Origin: Sergeia podlipaevii
Taxonomy: Eukaryota; Euglenozoa; Kinetoplastea; Trypanosomatida; Trypanosomatidae
DNA: 64,000 nt
Direction of reading: 5' to 3'
Assembly (NCBI GenBank): GCA_030849805.1
Contig: JASANZ010002261.1
Coordinates: forward strand, 61,766-125,765
Shown piece after piece: positions 8,630 to 17,699 of this stretch (the first letter of the stretch is position 1; each line of letters opens with the position of its first letter). The notes beneath the pieces are model-generated. The model saw nothing but the letters and a program-made list of their open reading frames with translations, made no database searches and was not told the origin of the DNA. A program made the position numbers and the translations under genes.

Positions 8630-11023
8630 CTAGTAGTCACTATCGTCCTCATCGCTGCCGCAGTCCATCGTCCACACGCGGTGTAGCTCCATGAAGATTC
8701 CTTCCAGTCTCCTTGAGGTCGCCATGACATGTCGCATCCTCGCCTCTGTTTCATTGATAGCACTCTCCTGCTCCCGCATCTTCTGTGTTGCTTTCTCTAG
8801 TCGCTTCACAGTCTGTGCGTGAGCGACTTGACTGTTCTGCAGCTCAACGCGAAGTCGTGCGCAAGCCAAACGTAGCTGCTCCGTGTCGGCAGTGGCATCC
8901 CTCTCATGTACTGAAATCGGAGTGTCACTACCACCTCTCTTATGATTCCCCGCTCTCTCTATTGTGGAATGATAGTGATAGTCTGCATGTGCAACCATAT
9001 TCACATCCTCCCCATTAAACACTCTCGTAGAGTCACTTTCTCCTTGCCCCATCTTCTCTTCCTCCTCTGAGCCAGCTTCCGAACTCTTCAGTATGAATGC
9101 ATCGTGTTCACTAAAGCTCAGCGCTTTCGCAAGCGCAAGTGTTGCTATTCTAGGGACGGCCGTGGTGACAGCAGTGCCGCAGCCAGCAGCACCAGATTCG
9201 CTGATAGAAACCAAGATGTTGCTACTTTCTTTTTGATTATCACCACTGCTACATAGAGAATGCAAGCATTTCAATGCGACCTTCGGTCCCATCACAGTTG
9301 CAACTTCCACGGCATCCCCATCACAAGCAGTAGAGGTAGCAGTGCTAGAAGAACAAAGCTCAAGCGGTAGAAAGTCATTGACGCTCGCCGCTGCTGTTGA
9401 TGCATGTGTCGAGATGCACAGCAGTTTCTCTGTACTTCGCCCACTGCGCCTTAGCACCTCAATCTCGTCCTTCGTGTGTGCGAGCGATCGCAAGGCAGCG
9501 CGCTCCGCCGCCCGCGCGGTCACCAGCAGCGCTGCCATTCGCTCAACTTCCTCAGCGGCTGTCGCGTGCGCAGAAACCGCCCAGCCTTGCTCTCTCAGCA
9601 GCGTAGAGACCCTTGCATCGTATGACTGTCGAGCCTCGTGGAGCTGATGCGCTCTGTGCTCTAGCTGAGTATGCAAAAGTGCATTCTCAAGTTGCAAAGT
9701 AGAAGCACGATCCTTGTACACGGTAATAGCCTCTGCCAGTGCCTCCGCATACGCATGCCACACACAGAGTTCAGAAAAAAACTGGGTACCTTCTCTCTTC
9801 TCTACACCTCTTTCGGGCACTGCCGGTGCTTCTCTGGCTAACCCCATAGTTTTACTATCTGCATAAACTCCAAAATGAGAGCAAGGCGGTGCGTCACGCA
9901 CCCGTAGCGCCTGTGCTGCCTGTTTTTCAACAGTTTCTATCCCTCTGTCCATCGCCCGCATGTTCCACTCCAGTTGTGCTATGCGTTCGTCTTTCAGGCG
10001 TATTTCCTCTCTCACCAAGCTAGCGTGGCAAGCCTCAGACTGACGCCGATGAAATGCCATGTGCAAGCGTCCATATGCAAGACAAGAGCTTGAAGCAGGT
10101 GAAACGTCACTCGAGTTCACCTCACTGAGCCCACTGGGGTGCAAAGCGTCTGTCACAGAAAGTGGTATAACGACATGACGGGATCTCTGCATATTTTCAT
10201 TAGTAGCCTCGCTGCTGTCATGTTCGGCATCGTGATCGTCGCTGAGAAAATGAAAAAGAGCTGAAGAAGAGCGAGGTGGCAGGTGTAAGCTTTGTGAAGG
10301 CAAAGTGCCTACCATGGACGCATTACAAAACAATTGCTTCGCAGTGGGAGCAAAACATCTCGCGTGTCTAGTAGAGCTGGACCAGTGTGAGGTTGCAGAA
10401 GGCTGCTCTTCTTTGTACCCTCTACGCTGACCCCCAATCAGGTCAAGTTGTGAATGATTGCTTTTCAACGGGTATGAGCCTGGCTCTGTAGAGAACTGTA
10501 TAGCGGTGTGCTTATCCTTGCGAAGACAGCCATTCCTATTGAAAATGCTGCTGTCGTTGTTGCTACTACTACTACTACTATTGTGAACTGGCTTCCCAGC
10601 GTGACGAACGCTCTCGTCTTGCTGGCGACCGCATTGGTGCTCCAAGCCTTCATCGACCACTGCGCTGTCGTCGTCTTGTGCGCTACCATGATGAAGACGG
10701 TGCGGCGAATGTATCCACCCTCCCTGAGAAGATGAAGAAAGTTGTGGTGGTGAGAGAGCAAAGGAGGCGAGTGATGTGCTCAGTGTACTTTCTGAAGCAC
10801 ATAAAGAAGGCTTCAGTGTTGAGCTCTTGTGTTGGTAAGATGCTTCTCGTGGATGGGTTGCCTGCTTGCGCGGTGGTGGCGAGCGACGCTCCGAAAGCAC
10901 CGTAGGTTTTTGTAGATGTGACTTGAGGGGGCTCGATGAAGGGCTAGATTGTGAAGGAGATGGGGTCTTTGAGAGAGGCCAAGACAGTGAAATGGGTGTA
11001 GAAACCAGATTTGAGAAAGGCAT
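8630..11023 (-). CDS. Coiled-coil protein, short member of the FAZ1-like cluster
   Basis: 797 aa. The N-terminal ~330 residues are Ser/His-rich and low-complexity. From about 335 the protein is charged and heptad-like (EEIRLKDERIAQLEWNMRAM). The C-terminal segment holds TARAAERAALRSLAHTKDEIEVLRR, which closely matches GARAAERAALLCAERKEDELYTVR in the gene at 13540-17699, and REAENTAVKGLMQREEELAALR in the gene at 21940-28989. All three proteins end in an acidic tail (here GSDEDDSDY). This copy lacks the ~90-residue ACGV/GSL/RH domain of its neighbours. Assignment to the flagellar attachment zone family rests on this resemblance and on position. The start is the first ATG of a frame that is open throughout. 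Confidence 0.7.
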   Translation of the reverse strand: MPFSNLVSTPISLSWPLSKTPSPSQSSPSSSPLKSHLQKPTVLSERRSPPPRKQATHPREASYQHKSSTLKPSLCASESTLSTSLASFALSPPQLSSSSQGGWIHSPHRLHHGSAQDDDSAVVDEGLEHQCGRQQDESVRHAGKPVHNSSSSSSNNDSSIFNRNGCLRKDKHTAIQFSTEPGSYPLKSNHSQLDLIGGQRRGYKEEQPSATSHWSSSTRHARCFAPTAKQLFCNASMVGTLPSQSLHLPPRSSSALFHFLSDDHDAEHDSSEATNENMQRSRHVVIPLSVTDALHPSGLSEVNSSDVSPASSSCLAYGRLHMAFHRRQSEACHASLVREEIRLKDERIAQLEWNMRAMDRGIETVEKQAAQALRVRDAPPCSHFGVYADSKTMGLAREAPAVPERGVEKREGTQFFSELCVWHAYAEALAEAITVYKDRASTLQLENALLHTQLEHRAHQLHEARQSYDARVSTLLREQGWAVSAHATAAEEVERMAALLVTARAAERAALRSLAHTKDEIEVLRRSGRSTEKLLCISTHASTAAASVNDFLPLELCSSSTATSTACDGDAVEVATVMGPKVALKCLHSLCSSGDNQKESSNILVSISESGAAGCGTAVTTAVPRIATLALAKALSFSEHDAFILKSSEAGSEEEEKMGQGESDSTRVFNGEDVNMVAHADYHYHSTIERAGNHKRGGSDTPISVHERDATADTEQLRLACARLRVELQNSQVAHAQTVKRLEKATQKMREQESAINETEARMRHVMATSRRLEGIFMELHRVWTMDCGSDEDDSDY

Positions 11024-13539
11024 GTAACTATGTACCTCAAGCTGACAAAGAGAATATATGTAAATATATATATAAGAAGAAAAAAAATGGATTAAAAAAG
11101 CACGAAATGCACTGTGCTAAACGCAAAGAAAAATAGGAGGGAAACAGAAAAACCTTTCCCCCCTCCCTTCCCTTTCTCTGTTTTGCTTTCAGAAAAGAAA
11201 AAAATGCGAACTTAACCGTTTCGCAGCAAAGCTTTCTGCGTGAGATTATGCTTTCTTAATGAAACCGCCTGTCTTGAAGCTACTTTCGTACGTCTTCCTC
11301 CTCTTCAATGAGTTACGTGAAAAGAGCGACCCTAACACTATAATAAGATAAGATAATAATAATAATAAATAAGTAAATAAATTTATTTTTAAAAAAAGAG
11401 AGAGAGAGAAAAAAAAAGAAGAACGCATGAAAAACAGTAATAATAGCGTCAAAGATGCTAACGCACAAAAAAAAAAAAAATCAATGTATCCATCCAAGAC
11501 TCTCCCTCCCCCCCCCCCTCCTCGATGCCAGNACTCTCAAATATCCATCACTATTCCCTTGCCAAAAAAAAAAAAGGATTGGGCCGAGAAAGGGCGACAA
11601 TATGAGCACAATAAAAGTGTCAGGATATGCGCCTTGGGCATTCTTTTTGGTAAGTTTGTAGGTGTGTGTGTGTGTTAATATAGTTTTTTTTTGGTAGTAA
11701 GGCATTCATACGAGGGCAAAGGTAAGAAAACAAACGAAAAATAAAATCTATATATAAAAAGAGATGAAAAGAGAATGCACAACTACCAGAAAAAAAGAAA
11801 AAAAAATTATGTGATATAATAAATTAGTAGAAACAAAACTGACAATAAAAAGGAAAATGAAAAGTAAAAAAAAAAATTAATCCATATTGGCGCATACACA
11901 AACAAGCAAAATAGTAAAAAAAATAATAGTATGCATCATGCCTAATGCTGCTGTCCATTGAGGCGTACTGCAAAAAGGAAAAAAAAAAGTAGAGTGGGAA
12001 ATGGAAAAAAAAAATGCATTCATCCGTACTATTCTGGTAGATCAGTAGCAAAAGCTGTTCTTCGTGTGTGTGTGTTTTGCATACAATTGCATATATAAAT
12101 ATATATGTGCTTATTTTTATTTTTGAAAAAAAATCTACTTGTTCAACTTGGACGCTACCTCTCTCTCTCTCTCCCAATACCCAGCTTCAGTTTCACCACC
12201 AGCCATTAAACTGCTCATTTAGATAAACGTCTCTCAGCCTTTGCTCCCATACAATGTACCACTATGAGTACTAGTGCTACTACCCACTAGAACACATATC
12301 AATAGGAACATTTCAAACGTGTGTGTGTGTAAAGAAGAAAAAAGGAAGAGAGAGGGGGCGAGGAAATGAAATCATCAATTGCCACATCATGCACCACAAT
12401 GTGGTCACTCTGCACACCTCAGTTAAATATATAAAATAAATAAATAAAAAATTTAAAAAAATTGTGTAGCAAAAGTGAGGGTGGAGGAGAGAAAGAGAAC
12501 TAAAAAAAAAAAAGGAAAAGAAGTAGCGCGCACCTAGACACATATCACCGCTTATTCTCAAAAAGAAAATAAGAATATATATATGCAATTAAAGCAAAAA
12601 AAAAACACGATAGAAAAAAAAAGCAAGAAGGGAACCAAAGCAAAGAGCAGAAAAAGGTCAAGTGAAGACAGAAACTCCCACAAAAGTAAATATATATGTG
12701 GGTGGGTGAGTGTTTGCTTTCGGTTTTCTGCGCTGATGTGCCTTAATAATGATGCTTGTTTTCCTTTGACAAAGAGGAAACAAGTGGGAAAAAAAAAGAG
12801 AGATTGAAAGGAAAACAATCTACGGCACCGTGTCCCCCCCCCCCTTCCTCGCTCTTCGCACCATCTCCCGCACATCTCACAGTACGAAGAATACCGCACG
12901 CATGTAGGTATGTCTGAGTCAGCAAATGTCGTAACACAAGAAATAAGTACAACAGAAAGGAGCATTTCCTCTTCTTTCTCTCTCTCTCTCTCACACGCAA
13001 ACTCACCCATTCCACGCTGCTCTTCCGCAGCACACCAACAAAAAGAGAAAGAGAGAGAAAGGGGGGGGAGGTTGGTAAGAAAAAATGGAGACGCTCTGGA
13101 GCCTCTTGAGGCTAAAAAAAAGCGATTACAAAGGGGAGGAGAAAAAAATGATAAAATACTTTTCTCTTTTTCTTTTTCTTTTTCTTTTTCTTTTTTGAAT
13201 ACACCTCTCTTCATTTCTTTTTCTCTCTTTGGGATGGCAAATAGAGGTGAATCAAGAAGCTACTACCCTTTTTGATTCCAATGACTTCATCCTTTTATTT
13301 CTTCAAGATGTACTGTGCGAGGTGGAAAAAAAAAATTAAGCAAAAGTTAAAACGTTATTATCAAGAGCATCTCACTCACCCCCACCAGCACTCCTACTAT
13401 TCCACCCCTTGTCAAAATGCATGTAACGTCACCTCTTTAGGCACGCTATCCCCACCAAAACCCTTTCCTTCCTTCTTTCCTTTCCTTTCCTTTCTTTTCT
13501 TCCAAGACAAAAAAAATGCAAATCTAGATCTCTACATGA
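11024..13539. other. Long intergenic spacer (2.5 kb)
   Basis: Very AT-rich and low-complexity. Includes an unresolved base (N) at 11532 just after a C run (about 11508-11518), a C run near 12834-12844, a (CTTTTT)n tract at about 13163-13195 and a TTTCC-rich tract around 13465-13500 just downstream of the next gene's stop codon. Open frames such as 12558-13214 (minus) are made of these simple repeats and are not supported. Confidence 0.6.
13163..13195. repeat. (CTTTTT)n hexanucleotide repeat
   Basis: About five tandem CTTTTT units on the plus strand inside the long spacer. Confidence 0.85.
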
Positions 13540-15153
13540 CTAATACTCCTCTTCTTCTTCATCCGTGTCCTCCTCTGCATCCCTCAGTATGTTCAGCTCT
13601 CGAATGAGGTCTTGAGCTGCGGTTGCAGAAGCCTCGTTACCCCGTGCACGTAAAGTGTACAAGGCACGCTCAATAGAGGTAGACTCCTGCTCCAGCTGTG
13701 TCACGCGCACTGCAACGTCCTGAACCGCAGTCCTCAGCTTGGCTACTGTCTCACCAGACATAGCCGCTGCCTCCTCAATACTCAGAGGACCTCTCCGCTG
13801 ATGTTGCTGCTGCTCCACCTCCTGTTCACAATGCGAGTCAAGTGATGGTGTTTGTTTCAGCATGCGCAACTGTGGCAGCACCTCCATCACAGCATCTGCA
13901 TACGCCATGCACGCATCGCGCTCCGCCCTCGCCACGAGGTTGCACCCCTCCTCCTCGCGGAGTAACGCACGCACTGTGTATAATTCATCCTCCTTTCGTT
14001 CTGCACACAGCAGTGCCGCCCTCTCCGCAGCACGCGCGCCTTCAAGAAGGCCAACAAACTCCTCCAGCTTCTCAAGCGTGTCCGTGTACTCAGCCCCCTT
14101 CACCTCCAGCTCCGCCACTAGCTCAGCGACATGCCGATTCAGCGCATCAACGACTACCTGATTAGCAATCTCCATGTTTGCAATGGTCTGATCAGTCTGA
14201 CGTTGCTCCGCACGAAGCTGCCTAACCTCATCTTCAAGCTGCTCAACATACTTGATAGAGGATTTATCTTCTCCGCCGTGGCTCTCCCGACAGACGCTCC
14301 CTGCAACGCCTTCCGTGACACTCCCCTGTCGATCCTCAGACACAGTAGGTCTCCTGCTAACAAGCATAGCTTGCATCCCAGTGTCCTTCCGATCCAGCGC
14401 ACGCTCGTACTCCGCACGTTCCGCGTCCCAATGCCCCTGCAGCTCAAAAAGCAATTCCTCGCACCCAAACACCCTCTCTCGCATCTGCCGCTCGCTCTCT
14501 CGTGCAACCTCCAGCAAAAAGACGAACTCCTCCAGTCGCTCCACAGAGTCCGTGTTCTCCGCTGCTGCCTCATCCAGTTCTGCCAGCAAGCTCATCTCTC
14601 GCTCCTTCGCCACCTTCGCCATCAAGCCACGCTCCTGCCTACACTCCTGCAGACAACTAAAAAGCATCGCCCGCCACAACACGAGGCGCATGTAGGCCTC
14701 CTCATTCACAACCGACCAAACACCCTCATCGGCACTCCTCACAGGGCTCGTCGACAAAACAGAAGACAGACAACGTCTTTCCACAACGGGTACCGCTCCC
14801 ACTATCGCCCCATCTGGCGACGGAGAGCGAACCACAGACTCTCTACCGTCAAAAGAAACACCGGCATGAACCTTACCTAGACCCCTCAAACCCTCCATCT
14901 CCCATCTCTCCTCAACCGACTCCACCACCAACTCATTCAACATAGAACCACCCTCACCAACCTCTACACTCACCCCACCACCACTTGCAGCCCTCACAAC
15001 ACCACTACCACAGGCCCCAGCGGCAGCAGTCTCCCCCGTCCGGTACTCCGCCTCGCGCTGCTCCCTCAGCTGCTCAAGCTCGCGATCCCTCTCCGCAAGC
15101 TGCTCAGCCAGCTCGTCACCAGCGGCGTCCTTCTCAGCCAGCGCGTCGTCCAT
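13540..15153 (-). CDS. FAZ1-like coiled-coil protein, C-terminal part (same gene as 15183-17699)
   Basis: 537 aa from the first ATG in this frame, but the frame stays open upstream of that ATG as DLKEQLAQLRDQ up to the N at 15191. It therefore continues the coiled coil of the preceding part, and the ATG is probably internal. Content: Gly/Val-rich linker, then LLAELDEAAAENTDSVERLEEFVFLLEVARESE and a second copy of that module (KGAEYTDTLEKLEEFVGLLEGARAAE), as in the 2349-aa neighbour (AADRTDTLEKMEEFVGLLQEARENE). The protein ends in an acidic tail (EEDTDEEEEEY). The role is inferred: an elongated cytoskeletal filament protein attaching the flagellum to the cell body. Confidence 0.7.
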   Translation of the reverse strand: MDDALAEKDAAGDELAEQLAERDRELEQLREQREAEYRTGETAAAGACGSGVVRAASGGGVSVEVGEGGSMLNELVVESVEERWEMEGLRGLGKVHAGVSFDGRESVVRSPSPDGAIVGAVPVVERRCLSSVLSTSPVRSADEGVWSVVNEEAYMRLVLWRAMLFSCLQECRQERGLMAKVAKEREMSLLAELDEAAAENTDSVERLEEFVFLLEVARESERQMRERVFGCEELLFELQGHWDAERAEYERALDRKDTGMQAMLVSRRPTVSEDRQGSVTEGVAGSVCRESHGGEDKSSIKYVEQLEDEVRQLRAEQRQTDQTIANMEIANQVVVDALNRHVAELVAELEVKGAEYTDTLEKLEEFVGLLEGARAAERAALLCAERKEDELYTVRALLREEEGCNLVARAERDACMAYADAVMEVLPQLRMLKQTPSLDSHCEQEVEQQQHQRRGPLSIEEAAAMSGETVAKLRTAVQDVAVRVTQLEQESTSIERALYTLRARGNEASATAAQDLIRELNILRDAEEDTDEEEEEY

Positions 15154-15182
15154 CTGGTCCCGCAGCTGCGCAAGCTGCTCCT

Positions 15183-17699
15183 TCAGGTCANGCTGCGCAG
15201 CTGGTTCGCAGCCGCGCGATCCCGCGCCTCATCCGCAGCAGCGTCCTTGTCCGCAAGATGGTCCTTCAGGTCATTGACCTCGGGGTTCTTTTTAGCGAGT
15301 TGGTGTTTTAGTGCTGTGGGGTCGTTGTTGGGGTGTGGGGGTTCATGAATGTGTGTATGCGTGTCTTGTGGGTCTCCTTGCTTTTCATGTTTGTGAGTTG
15401 GGTGCCGGTGATTAGCGACCTTTGTATGCGAATGTTGTAAGGGGTGGTATTCTGTGGCTGTTGTCTGCTGTTGTATGGTGGAGTCTTCAGGGGGCCTGGA
15501 GTTGAGGGAAGTGCTTGGTGTGTCTTGTAGTGGAGTAGGGTATAGGGCCGTTGTGAGAGGGAAGTGATATTTCGCAAGCATGCGGTCAATGTCGGTGGTG
15601 GAGAGTGTTTGCAGATGTCGAATGCAGACACTGCACCGCAGGCTTCCTAGTTTGAATGATATAAACGATATATCGCATGCTTGGACGCCGCATGCATTGC
15701 TCACATCTTGTGCAAACGCGCTGTGTAAGTCGTCATAATGCTTTTCAAGCACAATCCCCCAGGCGTCACCAGTGAATACGCGCTCGTGTTTCGTCAAGCG
15801 CGTGGTTACCCGCACTGGGGAGTGAGACAAGGGGAGCGGCTTTGCAGGAGTCGCAGCGTCACCCCCAGCGGGAGCCGTAATCGGATGCAAAGTGCGCCGG
15901 TGTGTAACGTAGTCACCCTCATGTTGTGGATCAGCCGCTTTCTCTGCCATTGTCGAGCGCATTGTCGCTGGTGCTGCTGCCGCAGCCGTACCGTGACTCC
16001 CGCTAAGATTTGCTGAGTCGGGGATCGAAGCTGCGAGGTGAGCACACTCGGCGCGTGCCTTCTCAAGTTCTGCCAGGGTATCCTCGTACTCTTGTCTAAG
16101 TGCCTCGTTCTCTTTCTGTAAGTCAGCGCACACATCCCTCACGCGGGCGAGCTCCGCAGAACTCGCTGTACGGTCGCCATGTTCACTTAGACGTCCTGGA
16201 GTTTCGTTGCTAGAGACTTCGGCGCGCTGGCACTCCAGGCGATCCTTCAGCCTTGCGTTTTCTCGCATAGCCTTCTGCAGTTCCCGCTGCAGCACCTCTG
16301 CAGGAGGCTCCTGCAGTACCGTTGGTGGCGGTGTCATGGTGGTCGCGGCCTCTCGTCTTGCCGTTGCGCGTTGGCGACGTCCTTCTTCAGCATCGAGCTC
16401 ACGTGCCATCGTAGCTATCCCATCCTGTGCTTTCTTTAATTGCTGAAGAAGAAACCCAATTGTGTCATGCAGGTGTGGTCGGTGCATGCTCGCGCGGCGG
16501 TTAATCTCTTGAATCTCATCATCTCCCAAGACAACCACCTCGGGATTTGTTTCCTCGTCTAGCGCACATATCAGTGCAGAACGCATGACAGCCATCTCTA
16601 CTCCACGAGAAGGAACAAAAGTGCGATCTTCTCTGCTGGCCCTACCATCAGAGCTTGCACGTGGCATGCTGCTGCTCCCCGTCTCTCTGTTGTATTTGCG
16701 GCGTTCAGCGCGAATGTGAAGTAGGCGACGCTGCAACTCCTTGAGGGCATTCACATGCTCTGTAAGTTCCTGCTGTAGATGGTCCGCGTAAGCCTGAGTG
16801 CTGGCACATCGGGTGAAGGCGTCAAACGCCTCCAGCTGTGTCAATAGCCACGAATACAGTGCTGTTACGATATCCCCATCAGTACTCGGCATGTCTGCTG
16901 CCACGCGACGAACCCGATTGCGCTCGAGCAGCTCGTCTTCCATGTAGTGACTTCGAACGTCTGCAAAGTTGGCTTCTGTCATGTCAAACGCCACATCGTA
17001 TTCAGAGAGGCGTTGCAGAAAGGAAGGTTTGCGTGCGATGGCAACAATATCTTCCCATAGAAGCGCTGTCAAGGGGATCACACCGTCCTGAACGCTCACA
17101 ATCGCCTCAACAAGAAGTCCAATCGTCACATCGGGGGCTCTTCGATGCAATAACTGACGAAAGTCCACCTCCCCAATGGCCTCAATCGCGATTCTACTGC
17201 CCTCCAGTGCTTCCTTTGCACGTGTCATCTCAGCCTCGTTGCGTGTGCGCACCGCACCAAGCTCCGCTCGCAGCGCTCTAATTGCCGCTTGATGGTCCTC
17301 CGTCTCCTGCTGCTTTACGTGCTCATCACGCCTAAGAGCGTCTACGATTGCGTCATTCTGCCCAGACTCGCACCGCCACCCCTGGAGAGTGGCGTGATGC
17401 TCGGAGAGCTCTAATATCTTCCCGAGACTCCAGCGCCATAGCCCAGCATCATCGACAAACTCATAAGCCACGAGGGAGCCGAGATGAATGGGCTGAGCGG
17501 TCTTGTCTACACAGTCAAATATCGCGTTTCTGAGGTCCTTGTGGCTCACCAGCGGACTGTTTGGTGACAAGGGCGAAGATAAAAATGGATAGACAGTGGA
17601 AGACGATGTGGCGCTAATAGGTGGAGGGGCGGCGCCGCTCCTTCCTGACGATGTTGCCGCAGTTTGTCGCTGCGGATGCCGCCGTTGCTCAAAAGACAT
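15183..17699 (-). CDS. FAZ1-like protein, N-terminal part (gene broken by an N at 15191)
   Basis: 838 aa ending in a stop just after the unresolved base at 15191. The Ser-rich N-terminus is followed by a compact segment (GSLVAYEFVDDAGLWRW...GKILEL, about 74-100) that could be an SH3- or tudor-like barrel. Coiled coils follow, then at about 634-722 a ~90-residue domain: HERVFTGDAWGIVLEKHY, SNACGVQACD, FKLGSLRCSVCIRH and ALYPT. Three further copies of this domain occur in the 2349-aa neighbour. I take it to be the conserved FAZ1-family domain. The last residues (DLKDHLADKDAAADEARDRA) are heptad-like and continue in the other frame. The 17699-to-13540 span is 4160 bp, two more than a multiple of three, consistent with a single missing base. 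Confidence 0.72.
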   Translation of the reverse strand: MSFEQRRHPQRQTAATSSGRSGAAPPPISATSSSTVYPFLSSPLSPNSPLVSHKDLRNAIFDCVDKTAQPIHLGSLVAYEFVDDAGLWRWSLGKILELSEHHATLQGWRCESGQNDAIVDALRRDEHVKQQETEDHQAAIRALRAELGAVRTRNEAEMTRAKEALEGSRIAIEAIGEVDFRQLLHRRAPDVTIGLLVEAIVSVQDGVIPLTALLWEDIVAIARKPSFLQRLSEYDVAFDMTEANFADVRSHYMEDELLERNRVRRVAADMPSTDGDIVTALYSWLLTQLEAFDAFTRCASTQAYADHLQQELTEHVNALKELQRRLLHIRAERRKYNRETGSSSMPRASSDGRASREDRTFVPSRGVEMAVMRSALICALDEETNPEVVVLGDDEIQEINRRASMHRPHLHDTIGFLLQQLKKAQDGIATMARELDAEEGRRQRATARREAATTMTPPPTVLQEPPAEVLQRELQKAMRENARLKDRLECQRAEVSSNETPGRLSEHGDRTASSAELARVRDVCADLQKENEALRQEYEDTLAELEKARAECAHLAASIPDSANLSGSHGTAAAAAPATMRSTMAEKAADPQHEGDYVTHRRTLHPITAPAGGDAATPAKPLPLSHSPVRVTTRLTKHERVFTGDAWGIVLEKHYDDLHSAFAQDVSNACGVQACDISFISFKLGSLRCSVCIRHLQTLSTTDIDRMLAKYHFPLTTALYPTPLQDTPSTSLNSRPPEDSTIQQQTTATEYHPLQHSHTKVANHRHPTHKHEKQGDPQDTHTHIHEPPHPNNDPTALKHQLAKKNPEVNDLKDHLADKDAAADEARDRAAANQLRSXT
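15191..15191. other. Unresolved base (N) causing an apparent frameshift
   Basis: The upstream frame reads ...CAG CTG CGC AGC then N T, and the downstream frame resumes at GAC CTG AAG. Only two bases separate the last upstream codon from the first downstream codon. One extra base at the N would fuse both frames into one coiled coil of about 1386 aa. Confidence 0.85.

Noticed and set aside
12558..13214. 218-aa minus-strand open frame
   Set aside because: Made of KEKEKE, poly-Phe and CT-repeat translation in a spacer, with no conserved-looking segment.
14131..14880. 249-aa plus-strand open frame
   Set aside because: Antisense to the FAZ1-like coiled coil; long antisense frames are common opposite Glu/Leu-rich heptads.
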